Positions 1 to 7,818 of a DNA stretch of 45,840 bases are shown here, in pieces. The notes under the pieces were generated by a model, which saw only the letters and a list, made by a program, of their open reading frames with translations, had not been told where the DNA came from and made no database searches. Source of the stretch: Gammaproteobacteria bacterium (GTDB lineage: Bacteria; Pseudomonadota; Gammaproteobacteria; Steroidobacterales; GCA-2729495); contig JACFNV010000009.1 of the NCBI GenBank assembly GCA_019454675.1, forward strand, positions 1 through 45,840, written 5' to 3'. Both the position numbers and the translations under genes were made by a program. How positions within the stretch are numbered: position 1 is the stretch's first letter; the number at the start of each line of letters is the position of its first letter.

Positions 1-1645
1 GCTTGGCCTTGCCTTCCATGATGCCCTTGATCTCGCGGAACTGGCGGCGCACTTCGGTCACCACCGAGCCGGCGGCGCGGCCCACGGCCTCCATGGCCAT
101 CGCGCCGAACAGGTAGGGCACCAGGCCGCCGATGAACAGGCCGATGATCACCGCCGGGTCGGAAAGGCTGAATTCCTCCAGCTTGCCGGCGGCTTCCAGG
201 TTGTGGGTGTAATCGGCAAACAGCACCAGCGCGGCAAGGCCGGCCGAGCCGATGGCATAGCCCTTGGTGACGGCCTTGGTGGTGTTGCCCACGGCATCGA
301 GCGCATCGGTGATGTCGCGCACGTTCCCGGGCAGCCCCGACATCTCGGCGATGCCGCCGCCGTTGTCGGTGATCGGGCCGTAGGCATCGAGCGCGACGAC
401 CATGCCGGTCATCGACAGCATGGCGGTGGCGGCGATGGCGATGCCGTAGAGGCCATCCATGCTGTAGGCGCCCCAGATGGCGGCGCAGACCGCCAGCACC
501 GGCAGCGCGGTGGACTTCATGGAGACCGCCAGGCCGGCGATGATGTTGGTGGCATGCCCGGTCTGCGAAGCTGCCGAGACATAGCGCACGGGGCCGTACT
601 CGGTGGCGGTGTAGTACTCGGTGATCCAGATCAGCACGCCGGTCAGCACCAGGCCGATGACCGCGCAGCCGAACAGCGCGCCGGCATTGGCACCCATCAT
701 GGCGGTGGTCACCGGGTAGAAGGCGGCGAGCGCGATGACGCCCGAGACGATCACGCCGCGATAGAGCGCGTTCATGATCTTGCCGCCCTCGCTGGCCTTG
801 ACGAAGAAGGTGCCGACGATCGAGGCGACGATCGACACCGCGCCGAGGACCAGCGGGTAGGTGATGTAGCTGAGGTCGATGGAGCCATCGGCGGTCTTGA
901 ACAGCAGGCCGCCGAGGACCATGGTGGCGACCAGCGTCACCGCATAGGTCTCGAACAGGTCCGCGGCCATGCCGGCGCAGTCGCCGACGTTGTCGCCGAC
1001 GTTGTCGGCGATCACGGCGGGGTTGCGCGGGTCGTCCTCGGGGATGCCCGCCTCGACCTTGCCGACAAGGTCGGCACCGACGTCGGCGCCCTTGGTGAAG
1101 ATGCCGCCGCCAAGGCGCGCGAAGATGGAGATCAGCGAGCCGCCGAAGGCGAGGCCGACGAGTGCGTGCAGCGCGGGCTCGTCACCCACCATGCCCCGCA
1201 GCAACGCGAAGTAGCCGGCCACGCCCAGCAGTCCCAGCCCGACGACGAGCATGCCGGTGATGGCGCCGCCGCGGAAGGCGATCTGCAGGGCCGGGTTCAG
1301 GCCCACGCTGGCGGCCTGCGCGGTGCGCACGTTGGCGCGCACCGAGATGTTCATGCCGATGTAGCCGGCGGCGCCGGACAGTATCGCGCCCACCGCGAAG
1401 CCGACCGCCGTGGCGGCATCCAGCGCGATGCCGAGGATGATGGTCAGCACCACGCCGACGACGCCGATGGTGGCGTACTGGCGGTTGAGGTAGGCAGCTG
1501 CGCCCGCCTGGATGGCGCTGGCGATCTCCTGCATGCGCTCGGAGCCGGCAGGCTGCGCCAGGATCCAGCGCACCGAGAAGATGCCGTAGAGGATTGCCAG
1601 AATGCCGGCGCCGATGGCCAGCCAGAGTGCCAGTTCAGTGGACAT
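1..1645 (-). CDS. hppA: K+-independent proton-pumping membrane pyrophosphatase, C-terminus cut by window edge
   Basis: Integral membrane pump that couples PPi hydrolysis to proton export across the cytoplasmic membrane. About 548 N-terminal residues of a family usually 660-700 long are present; the gene runs off the left edge. The PPi-binding region is intact, with [14 protein letters not shown] followed by DNVGDNVGD. The ion-type motif reads GNTTKAVT with Lys457 and Thr460; by family knowledge Lys here marks the K+-independent class, where K+-dependent enzymes have Ala. The protein starts [14 protein letters not shown], straight into a first membrane helix, and GGGAG lies nine bases before the ATG. 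It lies 129 bp downstream of pfp on the same strand, so the pump could regulate or recover energy from the PPi used by that enzyme. Confidence 0.96.
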   Translation of the reverse strand, partial: MSTELALWLAIGAGILAILYGIFSVRWILAQPAGSERMQEIASAIQAGAAAYLNRQYATIGVVGVVLTIILGIALDAATAVGFAVGAILSGAAGYIGMNISVRANVRTAQAASVGLNPALQIAFRGGAITGMLVVGLGLLGVAGYFALLRGMVGDEPALHALVGLAFGGSLISIFARLGGGIFTKGADVGADLVGKVEAGIPEDDPRNPAVIADNVGDNVGDCAGMAADLFETYAVTLVATMVLGGLLFKTADGSIDLSYITYPLVLGAVSIVASIVGTFFVKASEGGKIMNALYRGVIVSGVIALAAFYPVTTAMMGANAGALFGCAVIGLVLTGVLIWITEYYTATEYGPVRYVSAASQTGHATNIIAGLAVSMKSTALPVLAVCAAIWGAYSMDGLYGIAIAATAMLSMTGMVVALDAYGPITDNGGGIAEMSGLPGNVRDITDALDAVGNTTKAVTKGYAIGSAGLAALVLFADYTHNLEAAGKLEEFSLSDPAVIIGLFIGGLVPYLFGAMAMEAVGRAAGSVVTEVRRQFREIKGIMEGKAK

Positions 1646-1719
1646 GCGGTGATACTCCCCAAAAAAGCAGGTTCCCGCTTCTTATGAGCGGTTGCGGTGC
1701 GGCTGCAAAAAGGCGCGGC

Positions 1720-1747
1720 ATGATAGCACCGGAAGCCTGCCGCGCAA
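1720..1747 (-). promoter_or_regulatory. Possible hppA promoter overlapping a hairpin
   Basis: On the minus strand an extended -10 (TGC-TATCAT, hexamer 1720-1725) lies 16 bp from TTGCGC (1742-1747). The same bases form an 8-bp inverted repeat (GCGCGGCA/TGCCGCGC, 1713-1720 and 1738-1745) with T5 following on the minus strand, so a weak pfp terminator is the alternative reading. No experiment supports either. Confidence 0.3.
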
Positions 1748-1774
1748 AAAGGCCGTCCCGTGCCGTGCCGCCGG

Positions 1775-3034
1775 TCATCGACTCCACGGCGCCAGTTTCT
1801 TCGCTACCGGCGACTTGCGCAGGCTGACATAGTCCGGCAGCCCGTCGCGGTAGGGTGGATAGGCCTCGCCCTGCACCAGCGGGCCGAGGTAACGGCGGGC
1901 CGCCGCGGTGATGCCGAAGCCGTCGGCACGGATGAAGCGCCGTGGCAGGGGCTTTTCCCGGTTGGCGACGCGGGAGAGCGGCGCCGTGCCGACCTGCCAC
2001 CGGTAGGGGTGACTGGAGCGGCGCACGATGGTGGGCATGACCGCGTTGCGCCCCTCCAGTGCCAGCTCGACGGCGGCCTTGCCCACCGCGTAGGCCTGTT
2101 CCACGTCCACCTGCGAGGCGATGTGACGGGCCGAGCGCTGCAGGTAGTCGGCGATGGCGTAGTGGCACTTGAGCCTGAGTTCGCTCTTGACCAGCCCGGC
2201 GATCACCGCCGCGGCGCCGCCGAGCTGGCGGTGGCCGAAGGCGTCGGTGGTGCCGGCATCGGCAAGGAAGCGGCCCTGCGGATCGCGCGCACCCTCGCTG
2301 ACGACGATGACGCAGTACCCGCAGCGCCCGACGCTCTCCTGCACGCGGGCGAGGAAGGCGGCACGGTCGAAGGGCAGCTCGGGGAAGAGGATGATGTGCG
2401 GCGCCTCGTCCCTGCCCTGGCCGGCGAGACCTGCGGCCGCGGCCAGCCAGCCGGCGTGCCGGCCCATGACCTCGAGGATGAAGACCCGGGTGGAGGTCCT
2501 GGCCATGGATGCGACGTCCAGCGCCGCCTCGCGCGTGGAGACCGCGACGTACTTGGCTGCCGAGCCGAAGCCCGGGGAGACATCGGTGATGGGCAGGTCG
2601 TTGTCCACCGTCTTCGGCACGTGGATGGCGGTCACGGGGTAGCCGAGCCTGGCGCCGAGCTGCGAGACCTTGAGGCAGGTATCGGCCGAATCGCCACCGC
2701 CGTTGTAGAAGAAGTAGCGGATGTCGTGGGCCTGGAACACCTCGATCAGGCGCTCGTACTGGGCGCGGTTTTCCTCGAGGCTGCCCAGCTTGTAGCGGGC
2801 CGAGCCGAAGGCCCCGCCGGGCGTGTGCCGCAGGGCCGCGATGGCCGCCGCGCTTTCCCGGCTGGTGTCGATCAGCTCCTCTTCGAGCGCGCCAAGGATG
2901 CCGTTGCACCCGGCAAATACCCGGCCGATGCGCGCCCTGTGCCGGCGCGCCGTCTCGATGACGCCACAGGCGCTGGCATTGATGACGGCGGTGACGCCCC
3001 CCGACTGGGCGTAGAAGGCATTGGTCTTTGGCAT
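1775..3034 (-). CDS. pfp: Pyrophosphate-dependent 6-phosphofructokinase
   Basis: Reversible phosphorylation of fructose 6-phosphate to fructose 1,6-bisphosphate using PPi instead of ATP. The 419-residue length fits the PPi-PFK family rather than the ~320-residue bacterial ATP enzyme. The phosphoryl-donor loop reads NGGGDS (111-116), with Asp115 where ATP-PFKs have Gly104, and PKTVDND (140-146) has Lys141 where ATP-PFKs have Gly; both changes are the known signature of PPi specificity. Asp144 is the expected catalytic base and MGR (190-192) binds the sugar phosphate. It precedes hppA on the same strand and diverges from adk. No allosteric site is evident. An ATP-dependent role is unlikely given Asp115. 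Confidence 0.95.
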   Translation of the reverse strand: MPKTNAFYAQSGGVTAVINASACGVIETARRHRARIGRVFAGCNGILGALEEELIDTSRESAAAIAALRHTPGGAFGSARYKLGSLEENRAQYERLIEVFQAHDIRYFFYNGGGDSADTCLKVSQLGARLGYPVTAIHVPKTVDNDLPITDVSPGFGSAAKYVAVSTREAALDVASMARTSTRVFILEVMGRHAGWLAAAAGLAGQGRDEAPHIILFPELPFDRAAFLARVQESVGRCGYCVIVVSEGARDPQGRFLADAGTTDAFGHRQLGGAAAVIAGLVKSELRLKCHYAIADYLQRSARHIASQVDVEQAYAVGKAAVELALEGRNAVMPTIVRRSSHPYRWQVGTAPLSRVANREKPLPRRFIRADGFGITAAARRYLGPLVQGEAYPPYRDGLPDYVSLRKSPVAKKLAPWSR

Positions 3035-3098
3035 GAGCCTGGATTGCCTGCTCGGCCGGTGTGGCCGGATCGAACCTTAGCATAGTCGTCCCGGGGTT

Positions 3099-3126
3099 TG
3101 ACCCGGCTGCAGCGCGGCGCTAGGGT
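3099..3126 (+). promoter_or_regulatory. Candidate adk promoter
   Basis: TTGACC (3099-3104) and TAGGGT (3121-3126) are separated by 16 bp, 36 bp before the adk ATG, in the 128-bp divergent space shared with pfp. The -35 is good and the -10 poor. Confidence 0.35.
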
Positions 3127-3162
3127 GCACCCCTTTGGCGGACAGATTCCCTGGCGGGACCT

Positions 3163-3813
3163 ATGCGAATCGTATTTCTCGGGCCTCCGGGTGCCGGCAA
3201 GGGCACGCAGGCGCAGCGCCTCATGGCCGAGCACGGCATGGTGCAGGTGTCCACCGGCGACCTGCTGCGCGATGCCGTCAAGCGCGGCACCCCGGCGGGC
3301 CTGCGGGCGAAGGAGAAGATGGATGCCGGTGCGCTGGTCTCCGATGACATCGTCCTCGAGATGATCCGCGACCGCCTTGCCGCGCCCGATACCCGCCGCG
3401 GCTTCATCCTCGATGGCTTCCCGCGCAACGTGCCGCAGGCCGAGGCGCTCGATCCCGAGCTTGCCGCCATCGGCCAGCAGCTCGATGCGGTGATCCTGCT
3501 CGAGGTCGACCTCGACATCCTCATGAAACGCATCACCGGCCGGCGCACCTGCTCGCTGACCGGCAAGCTGCTCAACATCCATTTCTCGCCGCGCGCCGAG
3601 CTCGAGGCCTGCACCGGCGCGGGCGGCACGCTGGTCCAGCGGGCCGATGACAACGAGGCCACCATCGGCAAGCGGCTGGCGGTCTACCGCGAGCAGACCG
3701 AGCAGCTGGTGCCCTTCTACGAGCAGCGCGGGCTGCTGCGCCGGGTCTCGGGCGAGGGCAGCATGGATGAGGTCTACGCGCGGCTGCTGCGGGAGCTGGG
3801 CCTGGCGCGCTGA
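3163..3813 (+). CDS. adk: Adenylate kinase with a hybrid LID domain
   Basis: Interconverts ATP + AMP and 2 ADP. The 216-residue long-form enzyme has the P-loop GPPGAGKGT (7-15), the STGDLLR AMP-binding segment, the LDGFPRN motif and a full LID (about 123-160). In the LID the four positions that bind zinc in Gram-positive enzymes (Cys4), or form the His-Ser-Asp-Thr network in E. coli, are Cys130, Thr133, Cys150 and Ala153 here: two of four cysteines are kept, with the usual spacing of 20 between the pairs. A regular tetracysteine zinc site is therefore absent. It is transcribed alone toward rnd, with only five bases between the two convergent stops. Adenylate turnover is a natural companion of the neighbouring PPi genes. 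Confidence 0.98.
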   Translation: MRIVFLGPPGAGKGTQAQRLMAEHGMVQVSTGDLLRDAVKRGTPAGLRAKEKMDAGALVSDDIVLEMIRDRLAAPDTRRGFILDGFPRNVPQAEALDPELAAIGQQLDAVILLEVDLDILMKRITGRRTCSLTGKLLNIHFSPRAELEACTGAGGTLVQRADDNEATIGKRLAVYREQTEQLVPFYEQRGLLRRVSGEGSMDEVYARLLRELGLAR

Positions 3814-3818
3814 TCCGC

Positions 3819-4931
3819 TCAGGGCAGGGCCGCCAGCAGCGGCTCGCCGATGACCGCACGGCGCCAGCCGCGCAGCACGCGCAGCTCGCGCTCGCCGTGC
3901 AGCAGTGCGCCCAGCTCGCCGCGCGTGGCGAGGATCTCCACCGCCAGCCCCAGCCCATCGGCTACCTTCCGGGCCACCGCGGCCAGCTGCTTCAGCTGCC
4001 CGTTGTCGTCGGCCGTGGGCCGCAGCTGCTGGCCCAGGTGGGCAAGCTCTCCCGCCGCCAGCGCGGCATCGGCACGGGCCAGCTCTTCGAGCAGCGTGGC
4101 GCCGGAATGACGCAGCAGGCCGGCGGGCAGGCCCAGCGCGGCCAGTGCCGCCTGGTTGCGCGGGTTGGTGGTGGCGAGCGCCATCAGCAGCTGGTCGCTC
4201 AGGATCCACTGGCGCGGCCGGTTGGCCTTGTCGGCCCGCTGCTCGCGCCACGCCGCCAGCTGCCGGGCGCGTGCCTGCACCGGCACCGGCTGGTACTCGA
4301 GCCGCCCGAGGCGCTCCCATGCCTGCTCCGGGCGCAGGCTGTAGAGCGCCGGATCCAGCAGCGCACGGCTGTCCTCCTCGACCCAGGTTTCGCGGCCCGT
4401 CTCGCGCAGGCGCGCGCGCAGGCGCATGGCCAGCGCGGGCAACCAGGCCACGTCATTGGCGGCGTAGGCCATCTGCGCCGGCGAGAGCGGCCGCCGCGAC
4501 CAGTCGGTGCGGGTCTGCGTCTTGTCGAGCTGGATGCCGAGCTCCGCCGCCACCAGGCTGGCATAGCCGGCCTGGGGTGGATGCCCGAGCAGGCCGGCGG
4601 CGATCTGGGTGTCGAACAACGGTGCCGGTGTCGTGCCGAAGCTCTGCAGCAGCACCTCGATGTCCTGCTTGGCCGCATGCAGGATCTTTTCCCGTTCCGC
4701 TGCCGCGATCAGGCGCCAGAGCATCGGCAGGTCGATGTCGGCGAGGGCATCGATGCAGTGGATGCCCGTCCCGGTGCCGACCTGGATCAGGCACAGCCGC
4801 GAGCGGAAGGTGTCGGTGCGGGCAAACTCGGTGTCCAGCGCAAGGCTGGTGGAGCGCTCGATGGCAGCGCAGGCATCGTCGAGACCGGCAGCGGTATCGA
4901 CGATGCGCGTGGGCAGGTCAGGGCTTGGCAT
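3819..4931 (-). CDS. rnd: Ribonuclease D
   Basis: 3'-to-5' exoribonuclease that trims tRNA and other structured RNA ends in the cytoplasm. The DEDDy catalytic set is visible: DTE at 33-35, Asp90 in HAAKQD, and Tyr156 and Asp160 in YAAND. The C-terminal part from about residue 205 carries the HRDC-type helices (for example RQLAAWREQRADKANRPRQW) expected for nucleic-acid binding. Length 370 fits the family (E. coli 375). The ATG preceding PSPDLPTRIVD gives the normal N-terminus. It converges on adk and is divergent from the small membrane protein gene with a 54-bp gap. Confidence 0.96.
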   Translation of the reverse strand: MPSPDLPTRIVDTAAGLDDACAAIERSTSLALDTEFARTDTFRSRLCLIQVGTGTGIHCIDALADIDLPMLWRLIAAAEREKILHAAKQDIEVLLQSFGTTPAPLFDTQIAAGLLGHPPQAGYASLVAAELGIQLDKTQTRTDWSRRPLSPAQMAYAANDVAWLPALAMRLRARLRETGRETWVEEDSRALLDPALYSLRPEQAWERLGRLEYQPVPVQARARQLAAWREQRADKANRPRQWILSDQLLMALATTNPRNQAALAALGLPAGLLRHSGATLLEELARADAALAAGELAHLGQQLRPTADDNGQLKQLAAVARKVADGLGLAVEILATRGELGALLHGERELRVLRGWRRAVIGEPLLAALP

Positions 4932-4985
4932 GTGCGGGAGTGTAGAGGATCATGGCCGGCATTCACCACGCGCCGTTGCCGATCC

Positions 4986-5504
4986 ATGCTTGCGCTGCTC
5001 GATGTTTTCTTCCAGATCGTGATGCGCAGGCGCGGCCCTGAGGATCTGCCGGACTCCTCTTTTCTGCTGTGGCTGGCCATGGGCGCCTATGCGCTCGCGC
5101 AGCTGCCGACGGCTGCGCTGATCTTCGGCTGGACATCGACGGCGCTGGCCGCCGTGGCACTCGACTGCGCTTTGCTGGCTGGTGCCTTCCGGGTGCTCCT
5201 GCAGCTGGCCGGGCGTGCACCGCGCTTCCACCAGACCCTTACCGCGCTGGCCGGCACGGGTGCGCTGCTGGCGCTCGCCCAGGCCCCGCTGGTCTACCTC
5301 GCGAAGCTGGCTGGCGCCGGTGGCTCGCCCGCCGCCGGGCCGACCCTCGGCCTGCTGGCGCTGCTGCTGTGGTCGATCGTCGTCCAGGCGCACATCGTCT
5401 CGCGCGCGCTGTCCGCGGGTTACGGCACCGGCCTTGCGGTAGCGATCGGCTATTTCCTCCTCAGTTACCAGATATCGGGGATCTTCGCCCCGCAGGCAGT
5501 CTGA
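4986..5504 (+). CDS. Uncharacterised four- to five-helix membrane protein upstream of mpl
   Basis: I do not recognise this 172-residue protein. The N-terminus (MLALLDVFFQIVMRRRGPED) looks like a short amphipathic segment, followed by four or five hydrophobic stretches beginning near residues 26, 50, 82, 112 and 143, with short polar loops. No cysteine pair, His cluster or charged intramembrane motif stands out. Its stop overlaps the mpl start (TGATG), so the two are almost certainly co-translated. The start was chosen as the first ATG after the rnd divergent gap; the same frame stays open far upstream across rnd, but that part is antisense. Coupling to Mpl suggests an envelope-linked job, but this is inference only. 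Confidence 0.75.
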   Translation: MLALLDVFFQIVMRRRGPEDLPDSSFLLWLAMGAYALAQLPTAALIFGWTSTALAAVALDCALLAGAFRVLLQLAGRAPRFHQTLTALAGTGALLALAQAPLVYLAKLAGAGGSPAAGPTLGLLALLLWSIVVQAHIVSRALSAGYGTGLAVAIGYFLLSYQISGIFAPQAV

Positions 5505-6871
5505 TGCACGTCCACATCCTCGGCATCTGCGGCACCTTCATGGCGGGCGTGGCGGCCATTGCCCGCGAGGCCGGCCACCATGTCACCGGTGCCGACCGCG
5601 GCGTCTATCCGCCGATGAGCGAGCAGCTGGCCGCGCTCGGCATCCACGTCACCGAGGGCTATGGCGCGGGCCAGCTCGAGCCGCGTCCCGATGTGGTGGT
5701 GGTGGGCAATGTCATGACGCGTGGCATGCCGGTGGTCGAGGAGCTGCTCGACAGCGGCATCGCCTACTGCTCGGGTCCCGAGTGGCTGGCACGCGAAGTA
5801 TTGCCTTCGCGCCATGTCATCGCGATTGCCGGCACCCACGGCAAGACCACCACCACCAGCCTGCTGGCCTGGATCCTCGACCAGGCCGGGCTCGAGCCCG
5901 GGTTCCTCATCGGCGGGCTCTGCCCGGATCTCGGTGTCTCGGCGCGGCTCGGGCGCGGCCGGCACTTCGTCATCGAGGCGGATGAATACGACACCGCGTT
6001 CTTCGACAAGGGCGCCAAGTTCCTGCACTACCGGCCACGCACGCTGGTGATCAACAACCTCGAGTTCGACCACGCCGACATATACCCGGACCTCGCCGCC
6101 ATCCAGAGGCAGTTCCACCTGCTGGTGCGCACCGTGCCGGGGAGCGGCCGGATCATCCACCGGGCGGGGGATGCCAAGGTGCTGGAAGTGCTGTCCAGCG
6201 GCTGCTGGACGCCCACCGAAACCTTCGCCAGCGATGCCGGCATCGCTGCCGGCTGGACCGGGCTCGCCGAAGCCCGCAGCCTGCGGCTGCTGCGCGATGG
6301 CGTGGCGGTGGGCAGCGCCGCTTGGCAGCTTGCCGGCACCCACAACGTGGAAAATGCCGTGGCGGCGCTGCTCGCGGCGCGTGCCGCAGGCGTCGAGCCG
6401 GCAGCGGCGCTGGCGGCAATCGCCGGCTTCCGTGGCGTGAGGCGCCGCCTGGAGCGGGTGGGCAGCTGGGGGGGCGTCGATCTGTACGATGATTTTGCCC
6501 ATCACCCGACCGCCATCGGCCGCACGCTGGCCGCGGTGCGCGACACGCTGCAGCCGCGGCGGATCCTGGTGGTGACCGAGCCGCGTTCCAACACCATGAA
6601 GCTCGGCGTCCAGCGTACGGCGCTGGCACCGGCGCTGGCCGGTGCCGATCGCAGCTGGGTGCTGGAGCCCGTCGGGCTGGAGTGGGACCTGACGGCGGCG
6701 CTGGCGCCGGTGGCCGGTGCACGGGTGTTTCAGGATCCCGCCGCCATCATTGCCGGTGTCGTGGCCGAAGCGCGTGCCGGGGATGCCATCGTGATCATGA
6801 GCAATGGCGGCTTCGATGGCATGCGCGGCCGGCTGGCGGCCGCGCTGGCAGGGCATTTCGGCAGCAGCTGA
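5504..6871 (+). CDS. mpl: UDP-MurNAc:L-Ala-gamma-D-Glu-meso-DAP ligase (murein peptide ligase)
   Basis: Cytoplasmic ATP-dependent ligase that reattaches recovered murein tripeptide to UDP-MurNAc, the key step of peptidoglycan recycling. The 455 residues show the Mur-ligase layout: N-terminal Rossmann segment beginning MHVHILGICGTFMAG, ATP loop GTHGKTTTT (110-118), central EADEYDTAFFDK and NNLEFDHADIY, and a C-terminal domain with YDDFAHHPTAI. GICGTFMAG and EYDTAFFDK are typical of Mpl and distinguish it from MurC. It is coupled to the preceding membrane protein gene and converges on the TraB/GumN-family gene with 26 bp between. Confidence 0.96.
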   Translation: MHVHILGICGTFMAGVAAIAREAGHHVTGADRGVYPPMSEQLAALGIHVTEGYGAGQLEPRPDVVVVGNVMTRGMPVVEELLDSGIAYCSGPEWLAREVLPSRHVIAIAGTHGKTTTTSLLAWILDQAGLEPGFLIGGLCPDLGVSARLGRGRHFVIEADEYDTAFFDKGAKFLHYRPRTLVINNLEFDHADIYPDLAAIQRQFHLLVRTVPGSGRIIHRAGDAKVLEVLSSGCWTPTETFASDAGIAAGWTGLAEARSLRLLRDGVAVGSAAWQLAGTHNVENAVAALLAARAAGVEPAAALAAIAGFRGVRRRLERVGSWGGVDLYDDFAHHPTAIGRTLAAVRDTLQPRRILVVTEPRSNTMKLGVQRTALAPALAGADRSWVLEPVGLEWDLTAALAPVAGARVFQDPAAIIAGVVAEARAGDAIVIMSNGGFDGMRGRLAAALAGHFGSS

Positions 6872-6897
6872 GGAGGCGCCACCGCGGCGCAGGACTC

Positions 6898-7818
6898 TCA
6901 GTCGGTGCCGTTGCTGTCGGTACGTGGCCCGACCTCGTGCAGCTGGCGCGGCTTGTGGCCGGCGCGCTCCAGCAGGCTGATCAGGCTGTCCTCGCCCACC
7001 AGGTGCAAGGTGCCCACCACCACCAGATAGTCGCGGCGGTCGCCCAGCAGCAGCTCGAGCTTGCGCGCCCAGTCGCGGTTGCGATCGACGACGATGCGCC
7101 GGTAGAGCTCCGGCTGGGTCCTCAGCTGGTCGAGGAATTCGCTGTCCAGCGTCGCGGTATCGCCCTGCTGCCAGGCGCTGATGATGCGTTCCACCTGTTC
7201 GGGCAGCGTGGTGGCTTCCTCGAGCGTCTCCAGCAGGAAGGCGCGCTGCGCCGCCGGCGACAGGGCATCGAGGGCACGCAGCTGCTGCTGGACGGTTTCC
7301 AGCCCGCGGATTTCCTTGCCATCGCGCTGCGCGGCGCGGACCAGCTGGCGCTCGACGCCGGAGGCGGCGTCGTAGCCGAGCTTCGCCAGCTGCAGCTGGG
7401 TGATGGTGATGGCGGCAAACCAGGGCTCGAAGTCGTCGAGCAGGCCGAGGTCGAGGTCGATGGCTTTTGCCATGGTGGTGGCGCGTGCGTGGTCCGCCGG
7501 GCCCAGCAGCTGCGCCAGCTTGCGGCCCTGCGGGTCGATGGCCAGGCGCTGCACCATGGCCTGGGTGGCCTGCGGGTCGATGTCGTCGAGCCTGATCTCC
7601 ATCATCAGGATGTCGGCCCTCTCGTAGGCCGCCATGATGCTGGCCGGCAGCGGTTGCGCATCCGCGCGCAGGAAGTGGATCGAGCCGAGGATGGACACGT
7701 GGTTGTGGGCGCCTTCCACTTCCCACAGCGGCAGCCTGTCGGCGCGGGCCGCGGCGGCAGCGAGCAGCAGCGCGAGGCAGGCCAGCAGGATGCCCTGCCG
7801 TTGCAGCAACTTTCTCAT
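6898..7818 (-). CDS. Secreted TraB/GumN-family protein
   Basis: Predicted periplasmic or outer-surface protein of 306 residues. A signal peptide (about 1-26, Lys/Arg then a leucine/alanine-rich core ending AAAARA-D) is followed by the family's two paired motifs, GSIH (45-48) near the start and GTLH (269-272) near the end. The TraB/PrgY/GumN superfamily is related to TIKI-type metalloproteases, so a metal-dependent hydrolase role is possible but unproved. GumN itself is only loosely associated with xanthan genes and no polysaccharide genes occur here. The ATG overlaps the cpdA stop (ATGA), so it is the second gene of a cpdA-led operon. Confidence 0.85.
   Translation of the reverse strand: MRKLLQRQGILLACLALLLAAAAARADRLPLWEVEGAHNHVSILGSIHFLRADAQPLPASIMAAYERADILMMEIRLDDIDPQATQAMVQRLAIDPQGRKLAQLLGPADHARATTMAKAIDLDLGLLDDFEPWFAAITITQLQLAKLGYDAASGVERQLVRAAQRDGKEIRGLETVQQQLRALDALSPAAQRAFLLETLEEATTLPEQVERIISAWQQGDTATLDSEFLDQLRTQPELYRRIVVDRNRDWARKLELLLGDRRDYLVVVGTLHLVGEDSLISLLERAGHKPRQLHEVGPRTDSNGTD

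Noticed and set aside
203..1687. Long plus-strand open frame rich in Gly, Asp, His and Arg opposite hppA
   Set aside because: Antisense shadow of a GC-rich gene: composition is unlike any folded protein, while the minus strand encodes an intact pyrophosphatase.
3897..4985. Plus-strand open frame running into the membrane protein upstream of mpl
   Set aside because: The part over rnd is antisense and low-complexity; the membrane protein begins at the ATG at 4986.
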